From Pseudoscardovia suis (GTDB taxonomy: Bacteria > Actinomycetota > Actinomycetes > Actinomycetales > Bifidobacteriaceae): a stretch of DNA of 64,000 bases. Positions within the stretch are counted from its first letter, which is position 1, and each line of letters begins with the position of its first letter. The notes beneath the pieces were generated by a model that was not told where the DNA came from, made no database searches, and worked only from the letters and a program-made list of their open reading frames with translations. Positions 20,101 to 31,070 of the stretch are shown piece after piece. The stretch is taken from positions 248,001 through 312,000 of the forward strand of contig NZ_PGFC01000001.1 of NCBI RefSeq assembly GCF_002797875.1. The letters are read 5' to 3'. The translations under genes and the position numbers were made by a program.

Positions 20101-20749
20101 ACGTGAGCGTGACAGTGTAATGCATCTTCCCGTTCGTCTCGTCAAAGGTCGACTGTTTGGCAACTGCAAGATCATTGCTCGTATCGAGTGTGAACGTTTT
20201 CTCCACGCTGTCGCCAAGCTTGACCTTGCCATTCACACCATGAAGGGCGAACCGCAGGTCCAGCACCACCTGGGCGTTCGCGGAGCTGCGCAGACGATCG
20301 ATGTTCGAATCCTCGTTGTTCCAGTCGATGAGCAGCTTGCCGTTGCGGATTTTCCATGTGTTGCCCTTGACGGTGTAAACCGTGCCGTTCTGTGTGACGG
20401 GCACATCGAATGCGCCGGAGACGTCGACTGCCTCGAAGCCATCGGGAAGAGTGTAATACAACTGCGAGTTGGCGAATTGGATCGTCTGGTCTTCGTTGAA
20501 GGTGAACTTCATGCTCACTTCGTCGCCGTCATGGTAGCGGTACGCGCCTTTCGAATCCTGTTCCACGCCGGAGATGTCGACGTCCCTGACGAAGTGATAC
20601 AGATTGTCGCTTGTGGGAATCGCGGCCTTTGCAAGATACGTGGAGCCGATGCAAGCGGAGATGATGAGCGCAACGGATACGAGGAATGATATGACCATGA
20701 GAAGGTGTCGCGTTAGTGCGATGTGCTCTCTGTGACGTGCTTGGTTCAC
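17141..20749 (-). CDS. Large LPNTG pilus tip/adhesin protein
   Basis: 1202-aa surface protein, likely the minor or tip pilin. The N-terminus carries a long hydrophobic export signal (LLMVISFLVSVALIISACIG), the middle is a series of beta-rich repeat domains (many Thr/Ser/Asp), and the C-terminal 250 residues hold two SpaA/Cna-B folds (IKILKTDSGDITKPLQGAKFQLY with E-box YYLVETVAPDGY; HKTDSVNPSTGLSGAEFTL with YTLTETKAPSGY). The sorting signal is FLPNTGRAGG plus a transmembrane span and an Arg-rich tail. The start is GTG 20749 with a weak AGGT upstream. The 612-bp gap upstream suggests its own promoter. Binding target unknown. Confidence 0.9.
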   Translation of the reverse strand: MNQARHREHIALTRHLLMVISFLVSVALIISACIGSTYLAKAAIPTSDNLYHFVRDVDISGVEQDSKGAYRYHDGDEVSMKFTFNEDQTIQFANSQLYYTLPDGFEAVDVSGAFDVPVTQNGTVYTVKGNTWKIRNGKLLIDWNNEDSNIDRLRSSANAQVVLDLRFALHGVNGKVKLGDSVEKTFTLDTSNDLAVAKQSTFDETNGKMHYTVTLTSTGISTNVQLTDAISGSAITYDPSSLKVSGNSADYTATTNGNGFAFSTATMKNGETITLTYDGAIDYTKFNGSVTADNTRNTVIATSTDHPDASEHTATTDETHTIRLSDLGKSGTADTSDTSTSSNRIIHWTITANSLRHVSMAGGTISDTIDEASQSTTHYAGDGITMDVYDASRNKVETRTIPWSQLGVTDTASATGWKYDVPATDGIYSYSISYDTTTDSSRTVADLPVGNSTASDSPEAGSYSANANVTVSKDFDMKATKSVVASKSDYDKTTWKITSKVSTKGFSSFVITDTLPNVWDDSNHHLIDAYVDGSAAVTGLAPGESYTVDSSDSSKVVITFYQDEAHTTPGLKASAENRTISVTLETKNDKAWLALVKSNPTDWRASHQNNATVAANGQEQNVSASTIPVQQSISKKCEQAGTYDADGVQLPLYKFTLTLQGVSADEFDIDDQFDTSLLAYASTAQVGVWNQDRIAGSNDQYYQGNYGTAAVTHTDTSTGATIHVPSGAIAKNGDAYYTYYALTYYLIVKDATALQTLNQQAADSDNGTVTLTNTANWGSASSGAVNFTYTKKTVSKEQTSFDPTTRIVTFKLNLNPAGADINHSGDTLTLEDVMSSNLLLDVTSLQATPSEGVSYHMDSVSNTLAITFPDKTPVTVRYAAYLKGTGSVTYSNKASLYGQSDSVQQSAQISQSSSSRASVPSIKILKTDSGDITKPLQGAKFQLYKAADNSLVTDKEFTTGPDGVTTIYGDQDKDGWSLVTGTQYYLVETVAPDGYNLRSDRIYFTVTDNPTTADEYPDASTISWANTPQNHTTSLAIHKTDSVNPSTGLSGAEFTLTGTDDGGTTVSLDQTTGTNGYLFFSNLQPGTYTLTETKAPSGYETPSQTHTVTIATDLSVTFDGTKVVDSVPNTSSHEAAVPVITLTNERKRYFLPNTGRAGGLCLIMGLGGAVLLGGTMLAFTDSRKARHRGTASRHARRRRSAE

Positions 20750-21361
20750 GGTTACCTGGTCCCTTCATGCGTCGGGCCATGTGATCCGCAGCGTGCTCGG
20801 CAGTCCCTAACCGTCGAGTTGTGCTGGAGATCCACGGCGCGGCGTTGTCTCCTGTGCCCTATCTTTGTGCAGGGGCATGTCGCGGCGTCGCCCTGTGATG
20901 GCCAAGCCGTTGTGGTTATTCCTCGGCGGAAGGACGCACTTCTGTGTTTCGCCCTCGCATTCCATGCGTTGCCTGTATGGCACCCCTTCGCATGGTGGCG
21001 GCTGATGAACAGCTCTGGCTCCTGCTTTTTTGGTGTGCTCCGTTGCGGTGACCTTCGCTGCGCCGTACTGTTGAACCGTGCTGGTTGAGACGTGCGTGGA
21101 TCTGGCTGCCGTTGATTCGGAACCTGATTGATAGAATAGTCGTTCGATATATCGAACATTCTCGAAATCATTGAAATCTGCAATATTTGCGCAAATGCGT
21201 CTCAACTGTGCACGTATTGCTGTAGTGAGCAAGGATGTCCGCGCTCGGAATGGCCTTCAACGTGTGTCTGTGTTCGAGAACGCGTGTTTCGCGGCGCATC
21301 GCATGGTGGGTCTTCAGACGCGGCCTTTGGTTGTCAGGGGCGCGGGCTTCAGCGGCGAGTC
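20750..21361. other. Long intergenic leader of the pilus genes with two palindromes
   Basis: No convincing gene. Two perfect palindromes lie near the sortase end: GTTCGATATATCGAAC at 21142-21157 and ATTTGCGCAAAT at 21185-21196. The AT-rich stretch 21118-21200 is the likeliest promoter/operator zone for the tip-pilin gene, leaving a leader of about 370 bases. No homopolymer G-tract of the kind used for pilus phase variation in some bifidobacteria is evident. Confidence 0.45.
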
Positions 21362-22381
21362 TCAGCGGCGAGCGTGATGCGGCGTCGGCTCATTTGCCAT
21401 GCGTCGCCTCAGCCATACGGCGGTGCATCCGATGACTGCCAAAATCCCTGTGCAGACCAAGGCATAGGTGCCGGCGGGATAGAAGCCTGTGTCGGGTTGG
21501 GTGGCGGCGGGGGCGCTGATGCGTTCGCCGCGCACCAGCAGGCGTTGCGTGTTGATGCCATACGGCGTGCAGGTGAGCAGCGTCACATAGTCCTTGCCAT
21601 TGACGATGGCGAAATGCGACGTGTCGTCGGGGGCGACGACCCATGTGGCGTCCACACGGTACCAGTGTGTTTCTCCAAGCACTTCGATGGCGAACGTGTC
21701 GCCTGCGGAAAGCTCGTTGAGGCGTGTGAACATGAGCGCGTTGGGCAGTCCTCGGTGCGCGGCGATGACGCTGTTCGTGTCCGTGCCGCCGATCGGCAGG
21801 CTTGTGCCGTACAGATGCCCGGCGCCTGCCGACAGCGTGGCTTCGTCAGTGCCATGGTAGATGGGCAGCGATACCGAGATCTTGGGAATGTCGATCGTGG
21901 CGATGACACCGCGCACCGAAAGCTGGTTCATGTAGTCGGAGTCGGCGTGGAACGATTCGTCATTGAGATTCGCTTGCGGTGTGAGGCCGTTGTACACGCG
22001 GCTGTTGTAATCCTCGGCATTCGCGATGAGCCTGCTTTTTTCTTGCGCTTGCAGTCGCGCGGCGTCATCGAGATAGGTGTTGGCCAGATGCGTTTCATGC
22101 GAGGCGGATTGCAGTTGCGTGACGATGGGGTAGAGCAATATGCACGAACCCACGACGATGCACAGGAGCGCAATCACTGTCCGCGGTGTGATGCGCGGTG
22201 TGATACGAGGCGTGATGCGATGCGTGGACGCGGGGGACGTCGAGATGGCGGACCGAGCCTGGTCGGATTCGACACGGATGGAATCGACGTGGTCACGCCG
22301 GCCATGCTCGATGTCTATGCGGCTCCCTGCAGCATGCCGTTCTTCCGCATCAGCGCGTTCGCCGTCAGTAAGTTCTCCCAT
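21362..22381 (-). CDS. Class C (pilus-assembly) sortase
   Basis: Transpeptidase that polymerises LPXTG pilins, 339 aa. It has an N-terminal Arg-rich cytoplasmic segment, one membrane span (TVIALLCIVVGSCILLYPIV), the extracellular sortase fold with catalytic His in SVIAAHRG, catalytic Cys at about residue 271 in TLLTCTPYGINTQRLLVRG (Arg follows), and a C-terminal second membrane span, the feature that marks class C. The lid region is not clearly assignable. The start is uncertain: ATG 22381 has GGGAG 5 bases upstream, while in-frame ATGs at 22408 and 22480 would add 9 or 33 residues. It heads the pilus locus. Confidence 0.9.
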   Translation of the reverse strand: MGELTDGERADAEERHAAGSRIDIEHGRRDHVDSIRVESDQARSAISTSPASTHRITPRITPRITPRTVIALLCIVVGSCILLYPIVTQLQSASHETHLANTYLDDAARLQAQEKSRLIANAEDYNSRVYNGLTPQANLNDESFHADSDYMNQLSVRGVIATIDIPKISVSLPIYHGTDEATLSAGAGHLYGTSLPIGGTDTNSVIAAHRGLPNALMFTRLNELSAGDTFAIEVLGETHWYRVDATWVVAPDDTSHFAIVNGKDYVTLLTCTPYGINTQRLLVRGERISAPAATQPDTGFYPAGTYALVCTGILAVIGCTAVWLRRRMANEPTPHHARR

Positions 22382-22573
22382 GCCAGCTCCCGGCTCTCGT
22401 CCCTCCATTACCCCATACAATACTCTCGACTCTTGCGAGGTTTGCCTGCGTCGAGGGGTGCCTATCATGCTATCGGCCATGAATCGGGCGGCTGAGGCTC
22501 CGTGATTCATGGCCGATGTTGCTTCTTGCGCTGGGAAGTTATTGTGAATCCAAGGAAGGCCAATGACCGATGG

Positions 22574-23233
22574 TCACCGGTCGGATTCGAGCATCAAGAT
22601 GTGCTCGTGCTGGATAGCGATGACGGACTTCGCGTCGACGATCGTTCCGTTGAGCACCATCTCATAGGCGTCCTGGATGGGTACGAGACGCACGTTCGAC
22701 ACCGGTGATTCCGGGCCGAGCATGGTGCGCTCAGCGGGCTTGAGCCCGGTCGCGCGGTAAATCGCCGTGTGCTGCGTCGAGAAGCTCGGCGTGTTGACGA
22801 AGCGCAGGAACTGGTCGAACGTCTGCGCTTCGAAGCCGGCTTCTTCGCGCAGCTTGCGCCGTGCCACATCAAGGGGGCGCTCGTCCTTGGTCACGGCGTG
22901 GCCGGCCGGCAGCTCCAACGTCCACGAATGGTTGGGGATGCGGAACTGTTCGACCAGCGGGATGCGCCCATCGTCGGTTATGGCCAGCACCGCCACCGTG
23001 TCGCCATCGTTCTCGCGCAGCACATAGCGGTCAAAATGCCCGATGTTCTCCGCTTCCATCGACACCAGGTCGATGTCGAAGTAGTGGGTCGACAGCACCT
23101 GCTTGCGTGCCTCTTCCTTGACAGGGGCGCTGCGCCAGCGGTCGAAAGGCCGGTACGTCTTCGCCTTGTCAAGCAGCTCGCTGGCCGTCTTCTTGATCTT
23201 GCTCTTCGTTGCTTTGAATGTTTCGCTGTCCAT
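22574..23233 (-). CDS. Nudix hydrolase, ADP-ribose/ADP-sugar pyrophosphatase type
   Basis: 219-aa cytoplasmic Nudix protein. The family core IPLVEQFRIPNHSWTLELPAG followed by the Nudix helix (DERPLDVARRKLREEAGF) matches ADP-ribose pyrophosphatases, with one extra residue between the Gly and the first Glu of the box and Lys in place of the usual Glu after the Arg. The two catalytic Glu of REEAGF are present. An N-terminal helical segment of about 50 residues precedes it. Start ATG 23233 has AAGGAG 8 bases upstream; the TTG at 23275 is not needed. Substrate is inferred from the family only. Confidence 0.88.
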   Translation of the reverse strand: MDSETFKATKSKIKKTASELLDKAKTYRPFDRWRSAPVKEEARKQVLSTHYFDIDLVSMEAENIGHFDRYVLRENDGDTVAVLAITDDGRIPLVEQFRIPNHSWTLELPAGHAVTKDERPLDVARRKLREEAGFEAQTFDQFLRFVNTPSFSTQHTAIYRATGLKPAERTMLGPESPVSNVRLVPIQDAYEMVLNGTIVDAKSVIAIQHEHILMLESDR

Positions 23234-23558
23234 GGCCGTTTCTCCTTCGAAAGGTTGCGGGTGCTCTTCCTGCAATCCATATTAGGACACGCGTCGCTCT
23301 TCAGGCGTGTTGCCGTGTTTCATAGTCGCGTGATGAGAGCTTCGACCGCGCGTCGCGGGCGGGGTGTCGGTATCACCGGGGTGGTATCATCGCTTCAAGT
23401 ATGCATGAATCATCGGTTTGGCGATGCGCCGGCCGTCCATCAGGCATGGTGGCCGAGTGGTCGGTGATGTGCGCCACGGCTCGTATGCGTCGGCATGTTT
23501 TCAGGATTGCCGCGTCGTGCCGAAATCGATTATGTCTGTCTAGCCCTGAGGAGGAGCA
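23234..23558. other. 325-bp divergent intergenic region
   Basis: Separates the Nudix gene from the ANTAR regulator and should hold both promoters. GGTATCACC and GGTATCATC occur close together at about 23370-23391. I see no reliable -35/-10 pair, gene or terminator. GGAGGAG just before 23559 is the ribosome site of the regulator. Confidence 0.35.
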
Positions 23559-24251
23559 ATGAGCGCTGCAGAAGCAGAAAGCACCAAGAAAGCCGCTCCG
23601 CGTGTTGTGGTCGCCGAGGACGAAGCCCTCAACCGCATGGATATCGTCGAGTCGTTGGAATCCGCCGGTTACGAAGTGGTGGGCGAGGCCGCCAACGGCC
23701 AGGAAGCCGTCGATCTCGTCAAGAAGACCCATCCGGACGTCGTTGTCATGGACATCAAGATGCCGGTGAAGGACGGCATCACCGCTGCCCGTGAAATCAA
23801 CGAGGAGTTCATCGCTCCCGTCGTCATGCTCACCGCTTTCTCTCAGAAGGATCTCGTGGCTGAGGCCGTGGACGCCGGCGTGATGGCATATCTGGTCAAG
23901 CCGTTCGTACCGGGCAAGCTGTTCCCGACCATCGAGGTCGCCATGCAGCGCTGGCAGCAGATGGTCGCTCTGCGCGGTCGTCTGTCCGGCATCTCCCCGG
24001 AGCAGACCGCTGCTGAGGGATCCGACGAAGAGGTCGCCAAGCTGCGTGAGCAGGTCGAGGACCTCAAGGGCCGTCTGGAATCCCGCAAGCATGTGGACCG
24101 TGCCAAGGGCCTGCTCATGGAGCACATGGGGCTTACGGAGCAGGAAGCGTTCCGCTGGATCCAGAAGACGTCCATGGACCGCCGCCTGACGATGCAGGAG
24201 GTCGCGGACGCTGTGATCGCCCAGATCGAAGGGGACGAGCTCGAAGACTAG
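23559..24251 (+). CDS. ANTAR-domain response regulator (PdtaR-like)
   Basis: 230-aa two-domain regulator. The N-terminal receiver has the acidic pocket (VVVAEDEALNR), phospho-acceptor Asp65 in VVMDIKMP, and the Lys of LVKPF. After a coiled linker, the C-terminal ANTAR domain (about residues 165-225; HVDRAKGLLMEHMGLTEQEAFRWIQKTSMDRRLTMQEVA) is the RNA-binding antitermination module that recognises paired hexaloop hairpins in nascent transcripts. The layout matches mycobacterial PdtaR. No sensor kinase is adjacent. The start ATG has GGAGGAG; a terminator follows. Confidence 0.94.
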   Translation: MSAAEAESTKKAAPRVVVAEDEALNRMDIVESLESAGYEVVGEAANGQEAVDLVKKTHPDVVVMDIKMPVKDGITAAREINEEFIAPVVMLTAFSQKDLVAEAVDAGVMAYLVKPFVPGKLFPTIEVAMQRWQQMVALRGRLSGISPEQTAAEGSDEEVAKLREQVEDLKGRLESRKHVDRAKGLLMEHMGLTEQEAFRWIQKTSMDRRLTMQEVADAVIAQIEGDELED

Positions 24252-24349
24252 CCTCCGCCCACGGTTGGGGCCGGTTGGGAATCACAGGTTGCCGGACTTT
24301 CCCGTCTTTCCGTGATTCCCACGTGTTCATGATTCCCACGTGTTGTTTG

Positions 24350-24386
24350 CGCCGCCTGCGGTTGTGCCGCGGCGGCGTTTTGTTTT
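24350..24386 (+). terminator. Rho-independent terminator after the ANTAR gene
   Basis: CGCCGCC (24350-24356) pairs with GGCGGCG (24371-24377), followed by TTTTGTTTT. Upstream, GGGAATCAC and GTGATTCCC near 24278-24320 make a second weaker stem. Confidence 0.75.
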
Positions 24387-24467
24387 GCGAAAATCATGGC
24401 AATGGGGTAATGTGTTCCTTTGTCGTCGTGCGATGGCACCGGTTGGTGCATGTAGCATAACGGTGAT

Positions 24468-24541
24468 GCCCCGGTATCCCAATTGGTAGAGGAGACAGCC
24501 TCAAAATCTGTACAGTGTGGGTTCGAGTCCCACCCGGGGCA
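24468..24541 (+). tRNA. tRNA-Leu (CAA anticodon), atypically short
   Basis: 74 nt: acceptor GCCCCGG/CCGGGGC with A73, T-arm GTGGG-TTCGAGT-CCCAC, D-loop with GG, anticodon loop CTCAAAA giving CAA (codon UUG). CCA is not encoded. The variable loop is only about 5 nt (ACAGT), whereas bacterial tRNA-Leu normally has a long variable arm. The anticodon stem has a C-U mismatch at its loop end and the D-stem one C-A. It could therefore be a specialised, degenerate or non-Leu tRNA. Confidence 0.8.
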
Positions 24542-24765
24542 CTTTCTTTTGCACATTGCCGTGTTTTCCCATTGCTGTATTTCCCCAAGGTTTTCTTTCG
24601 CTGCGTTTTCGCTGTAATTTCAGTTTTTCGCAATTCTGCTTTTCCATCTGCTTTTCGATGTGTGGTTCCTGGCTGTGGCACCGTACGGGTGGTGCGGTGG
24701 ACGGCTGGCGGTTATGATTGCCGCAGAGCGGTGGAAGTCGCCGTGCAATGGGCAGGAGGTTGCGG

Positions 24766-27700
24766 ATGGCGCAGCAGATCGAAGACGGCGAATCCATGAA
24801 CAAGGAATCAATCAACGAGGAACCTCTCAATACGGAAGCCACCGAAGGCAGCGCTTCCGACGGTGCGCACGGCGATGCTGCGACAGGTGCGTCAGCCGAC
24901 ACGCTCGTCGCATCCAACGGCCGTCTTCTGGTCGTCGACGGCCATTCGCTTGCATTCCGCGCGTTCTTCGCGCTGCCGGTCGACAACTTCTCGACCTCAT
25001 GGGGGCAGCCCACGAACGCCGTGTGGGGTTTCGCCAAGATGCTCTCCAATGTGATCGCCACCGAGAAACCAACGCATATCGGGGTTGCGTTCGACATGGC
25101 GGGCGGCACGTTCCGCCAGAAGATGCTGCCGCAATACAAGGGTACGCGTGACGCCGCGCCGGAGGAATTGCTCAGCCAGCTGCCCATCATCCAGCAGATG
25201 CTCAAGGCGATGGGCGTCACCTACATCGAAAAGCAGGGGTACGAGGGCGACGACATCATCGGCACGCTCGCCACGATGGGCGAGAACGCCGGCTTCGACA
25301 CGCTGGTGCTGTCCGGTGACCGCGACGCCTTCCAGTTGGTGGATTCGCGCATCACCGTGCTGTATCCGGGGCATCATTTCAAGGATCTCAAACACATGAC
25401 GCCGCAGGCGATCGAGGAGAAATACAAGGTCACGCCCCAGCAGTATCCCGACCTTGCCGCGATGCGAGGCGAACAGGCGGACAACATCCCGGGAGTCCCC
25501 GGCGTGGGCGATGGTTTCGCCGCGAAATGGATTAATCAGTATGGTGGGCTCGAGCAGATCATCGAGCATGCCGACGAAATCACCGGCAAGAAAGGCGAAG
25601 CGCTGCGCGACAGCATCGATCAGGTGCGACTCAACCGTCGGGTGAACGCTCTCGTGCGCGACCTTGACCTAGGGGTGAGCGTCGAGGATTTGCGCATGAA
25701 GGCGCCTGACCGCGCTGCCGTGGATGAGCTGTTCGCCCATTTGGAATTCAGCAAACGCACCGAGGGCACGATCCTCAAGCCGTTCCCCAAGGGCGAGGCA
25801 TCAGAACGGGTGAAGCTCGATCTGTCAGGCCTCCAAGCGGCGCCGTCGGATGCTGCGAAGGATGACACGCCGGTGCGCACGCCAATCATCGATGATGTGG
25901 CAGCCGCGGATGTGCCGCAATGGCTGCGCGAGCATTGCTTGGCAGCATTGGCGCCCGAGACGGGGAAGGCGTCCGCCGCTGACACCGAAGCCAATGGCGC
26001 TGATGCCGTATCGGAAGACGCTTCCGACGCTTCCGACGCGCCGCAGCATGCAGGCGTGCCGGCAGATGCCATCTGGTCGCTTGACGCACAGCCCCGCCAG
26101 ACGGGCAAGGAGAGCAACGTCATGCCGCGGCTCGCTCGCCTCACGATCCTCGCCCCGGACAGCCACGTGGCATCCCTGAGCGCATCTAACATCACCCCAC
26201 AGATCGCGAAGGAGCTGTCCCAGGAATTCGCCAATCGCGCCGGTTCGCTTGCCGTGCACGGCTATAAGGAGGCAATCCACCTCTTTGACTCCGCCGGACT
26301 CACCATGCCCGAACCGTGGATCGACACGAAGCTCGCCGCATATCTGGACTCCGCCGGTTCCAAGCAGGACCTCGAGGACGTGATCACCCGTGTGCTGCCC
26401 ACCGGCGCGCTGGAATCCGCCGCTCCCGACACAGCGACGGAAGAACTGTCGTTGTTCGACGACCCCCTTGATTCCACCGCCGAGGTGCAGCAAGCCGCGC
26501 GTCGCACGGTTGCGGTGGCGGCGCTCGCCCACGTGCTGGCGGGACGCATCGAGGAACGCCACGAGACCCGCCTGCTGCATGACATCGAATACCCGGTCTC
26601 ACGCATCCTGGCACGCATGGAATCCACCGGGGCCGCGGTGGACGGGCAACGCCTGCGGGACCTGTTCGACACATTCGCGGCAGGCGCCCACCAAGCGGAG
26701 GACGCCGCATGGGATGCCGCCGGCAGACAGCTCAATCTTCAAAGCCCCAAGCAGGTGCAGGGAGTGCTGTTCGACGATTTCAAGCTCGCCCCCGTGGGGC
26801 GCACGAAATCAGGCGGTTACAAGACCGACAGCGATTCGCTGATGGAACTGGCGATCCGCAACGCCGGCGACGAGCGCGCCAGCGGCTTCATCACGGCACT
26901 GCTGCGCTACCGTGAGATCGTCAAACTCAAGCAATGCGTCGAAACATTGCAAAAATCCGTGGACCCGGACGACGGTCTGATCCACACGACCTTCGAACAA
27001 GCCGTCACCGCGACCGGCAGACTCAGTTCCGCCAACCCCAACCTGCAGAACGTGCCCAACCGCAATGCGCAGGGGCGAGAAATCCGCAGCGCCTTCGTGC
27101 CCGGGGACGGTTTCGTCAGCCTGCTCAGCTCGGATTACTCGCAGGTGGAACTGCGCATCATGGCGCATCTTTCCGGCGACCAGGCGCTCATTGAGGCATT
27201 CCGTTCCGGCAAGGACTTCCACCGTTATGTGGCGAGCCTCGTCTACCAAGTCCCCGTCGACCAGATCACTCCCGACCAGCGCAGCCACGTGAAGGCCATG
27301 AGCTATGGCCTCGCCTACGGGTTGAGCACCTACGGCCTAGCCCAGCAGCTGCGCATTTCGCCGGCGGCGGCGGATGTGCTCAAATCCAAGTATTTCTCGA
27401 CCTTCGGCAAGGTGCACGATTACCTTGAATCCTTGGTGGCGGATGCGCGTCGCAAAGGCTACACCGAGACGATGTTCGGCAGGCGCCGCTACATCCCCGA
27501 CCTCACCGCAAAAAGCTGGCAGCGGCGCGATGCGGCGGAACGCGCAGCCCTGAACGCCCCGATCCAAGGCACCGCCGCCGACATCATGAAGATCGCGATG
27601 ATCCGCGTGGACCAGGCCCTGAGCGCGGCGCATGCACGAAGCCGCGTCGTGCTGCAGATCCATGACGAACTCGTGCTGGAACTCGCCCCAGGCGAGCAGG

Positions 27701-27810
27701 ATGAAGTGACGAACCTCGTCAAGGACGCGATGGAACACGCCGTGGAGCTGAGCGTGCCGTTGGATGTTTCCACGGGCGTGGGCTCCGACTGGCAGCTCGC
27801 CGCCCACTGA
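24766..27810 (+). CDS. polA: DNA polymerase I
   Basis: Repair and Okazaki-processing polymerase, 1014 aa. After about 45 low-complexity residues come the 5' nuclease domain (LLVVDGHSLAFRAFFALP, GYEGDDIIGTLA, LSGDRDAFQLVD, GVPGVGDGFAAKW), a central region of about 300 residues that lacks recognisable 3'-5' exonuclease carboxylates, and a family A polymerase: motif A SSDYSQVELRIMAHLSG (about residue 788), motif B RSHVKAMSYGLAYGLSTYG (about 838), motif C LQIHDELVLEL (about 965). Loss of proofreading is usual in actinobacterial PolA. The start ATG 24766 has GGAGG 6 bases upstream; the frame is open to 24718. Confidence 0.96.
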   Translation: MAQQIEDGESMNKESINEEPLNTEATEGSASDGAHGDAATGASADTLVASNGRLLVVDGHSLAFRAFFALPVDNFSTSWGQPTNAVWGFAKMLSNVIATEKPTHIGVAFDMAGGTFRQKMLPQYKGTRDAAPEELLSQLPIIQQMLKAMGVTYIEKQGYEGDDIIGTLATMGENAGFDTLVLSGDRDAFQLVDSRITVLYPGHHFKDLKHMTPQAIEEKYKVTPQQYPDLAAMRGEQADNIPGVPGVGDGFAAKWINQYGGLEQIIEHADEITGKKGEALRDSIDQVRLNRRVNALVRDLDLGVSVEDLRMKAPDRAAVDELFAHLEFSKRTEGTILKPFPKGEASERVKLDLSGLQAAPSDAAKDDTPVRTPIIDDVAAADVPQWLREHCLAALAPETGKASAADTEANGADAVSEDASDASDAPQHAGVPADAIWSLDAQPRQTGKESNVMPRLARLTILAPDSHVASLSASNITPQIAKELSQEFANRAGSLAVHGYKEAIHLFDSAGLTMPEPWIDTKLAAYLDSAGSKQDLEDVITRVLPTGALESAAPDTATEELSLFDDPLDSTAEVQQAARRTVAVAALAHVLAGRIEERHETRLLHDIEYPVSRILARMESTGAAVDGQRLRDLFDTFAAGAHQAEDAAWDAAGRQLNLQSPKQVQGVLFDDFKLAPVGRTKSGGYKTDSDSLMELAIRNAGDERASGFITALLRYREIVKLKQCVETLQKSVDPDDGLIHTTFEQAVTATGRLSSANPNLQNVPNRNAQGREIRSAFVPGDGFVSLLSSDYSQVELRIMAHLSGDQALIEAFRSGKDFHRYVASLVYQVPVDQITPDQRSHVKAMSYGLAYGLSTYGLAQQLRISPAAADVLKSKYFSTFGKVHDYLESLVADARRKGYTETMFGRRRYIPDLTAKSWQRRDAAERAALNAPIQGTAADIMKIAMIRVDQALSAAHARSRVVLQIHDELVLELAPGEQDEVTNLVKDAMEHAVELSVPLDVSTGVGSDWQLAAH

Positions 27811-27872
27811 CGCCCGCCGGCCCGCTCGATCCACAGCCACACATCCCACGTCGCAAGCCGGAAGGAGACCAT

Positions 27873-28841
27873 ATGGAAAACCCACAGATGAGCACAGTCA
27901 ATGACCCGAATGGACGCCCGTTGGGGGAGTCCATCACGCTCAAGCAGGCGATGGATGTGCTCGAAACGCTGTATCCCTTGCGCTACGCGGAATCCTGGGA
28001 CGAGCCGGGGCTGATCGTGGGGGAGTTGGACTGGCCGGTGCGTCGCATCTACTGCGCCGTGGACCCCACCTACACGGTGGTGCAGGAGGCGCTCGCCTGG
28101 CACGCCGACCTGCTGTTCACGCACCATCCGTTGTTTTTCCGTTCCGTGCACACGGTGGGCGGGCAGGGGTTCCGCGGCGAGATCGTCTCTGCGCTCTGCC
28201 AAGCGCATTGCGGCCTGTGGGTGGGGCATACGAATGCGGATGCCGCCTACCGCGGGCAAGCGCAGGCGGCGTGTGATGCATTTGGGCTGGTGGATGAAGG
28301 TCCGATGGTCCCCATCGACGACCCATCCGCTCTAGGTCCCGTCGGCACAGGTCGTGTGGGCAGACTGCCGCAGCCGATGACGCTGCGCGATTTTGCACAG
28401 CGCGTGCATGATGCCCTCATCCCCACGCAACTGGGGGTGCAGGTGGCGGGCGACCTTGATGCACTGGTGTCCAAGGTGGCGGTGCTGCCGGGGTCTGGCG
28501 ATTCGATGTTCGATGACGTACGCCGTCTGGGCGCCGACGTCTATGTGACGAGCGACCTACGCCACCATCCGGTGACGGATGCGTTCCAGCAAGCGGCGTA
28601 TGAAGCCAGGATGCGCGCCAAAGGAATCGCGATGGGCACGGCGGGCGACGCGCAGGCGGGCACCAGCGACGCCACGCCCCGGCCGGCCTTCATCAACACG
28701 CCGCATTCCGCCATCGAACGCATGCTGTTCCGTTACGCGATCCCCGACGTGACCCGCGCAGTGCAGGAACGCTTCGGGGTGCGCGTCGAGATGCGCATGA
28801 GCCCCACCAGCACCGATCCGTGGGCGCTGAGCCTTCGGTGA
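27873..28841 (+). CDS. Nif3-like dinuclear metal-centre protein (DUF34)
   Basis: 322-aa member of the NIF3/YbgI family (often labelled GTP cyclohydrolase 1 type 2). Metal-ligand motifs are visible: DLLFTHHPLFF, VGHTNADAA, and a C-terminal ADVYVTSDLRHHPVTDAF. The molecular function of the family is not settled; a metal-dependent hydrolase or insertase role has been proposed. Start ATG 27873 has AAGGAGACC upstream. It follows polA after 62 bp in the same direction and may share its transcript. Confidence 0.9.
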   Translation: MENPQMSTVNDPNGRPLGESITLKQAMDVLETLYPLRYAESWDEPGLIVGELDWPVRRIYCAVDPTYTVVQEALAWHADLLFTHHPLFFRSVHTVGGQGFRGEIVSALCQAHCGLWVGHTNADAAYRGQAQAACDAFGLVDEGPMVPIDDPSALGPVGTGRVGRLPQPMTLRDFAQRVHDALIPTQLGVQVAGDLDALVSKVAVLPGSGDSMFDDVRRLGADVYVTSDLRHHPVTDAFQQAAYEARMRAKGIAMGTAGDAQAGTSDATPRPAFINTPHSAIERMLFRYAIPDVTRAVQERFGVRVEMRMSPTSTDPWALSLR

Positions 28842-28932
28842 ACACGCCCGGAATCGCCTCAGATACAGAGCATACTTCCGCCATTCGCGCAACCATGGCT
28901 GTGTCGGGGTGTCGTCGTGAGACAATGGGAGC

Positions 28933-31053
<2,121 letters not shown>

Positions 31054-31070
31054 GGACTGTGCCCGGATCG

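Noticed and set aside
23445-23475. tRNA-like GGTGGCCGAGTGGTCGGTG
   Set aside because: Resembles a tRNA D-arm, but no anticodon arm or T-arm follows.
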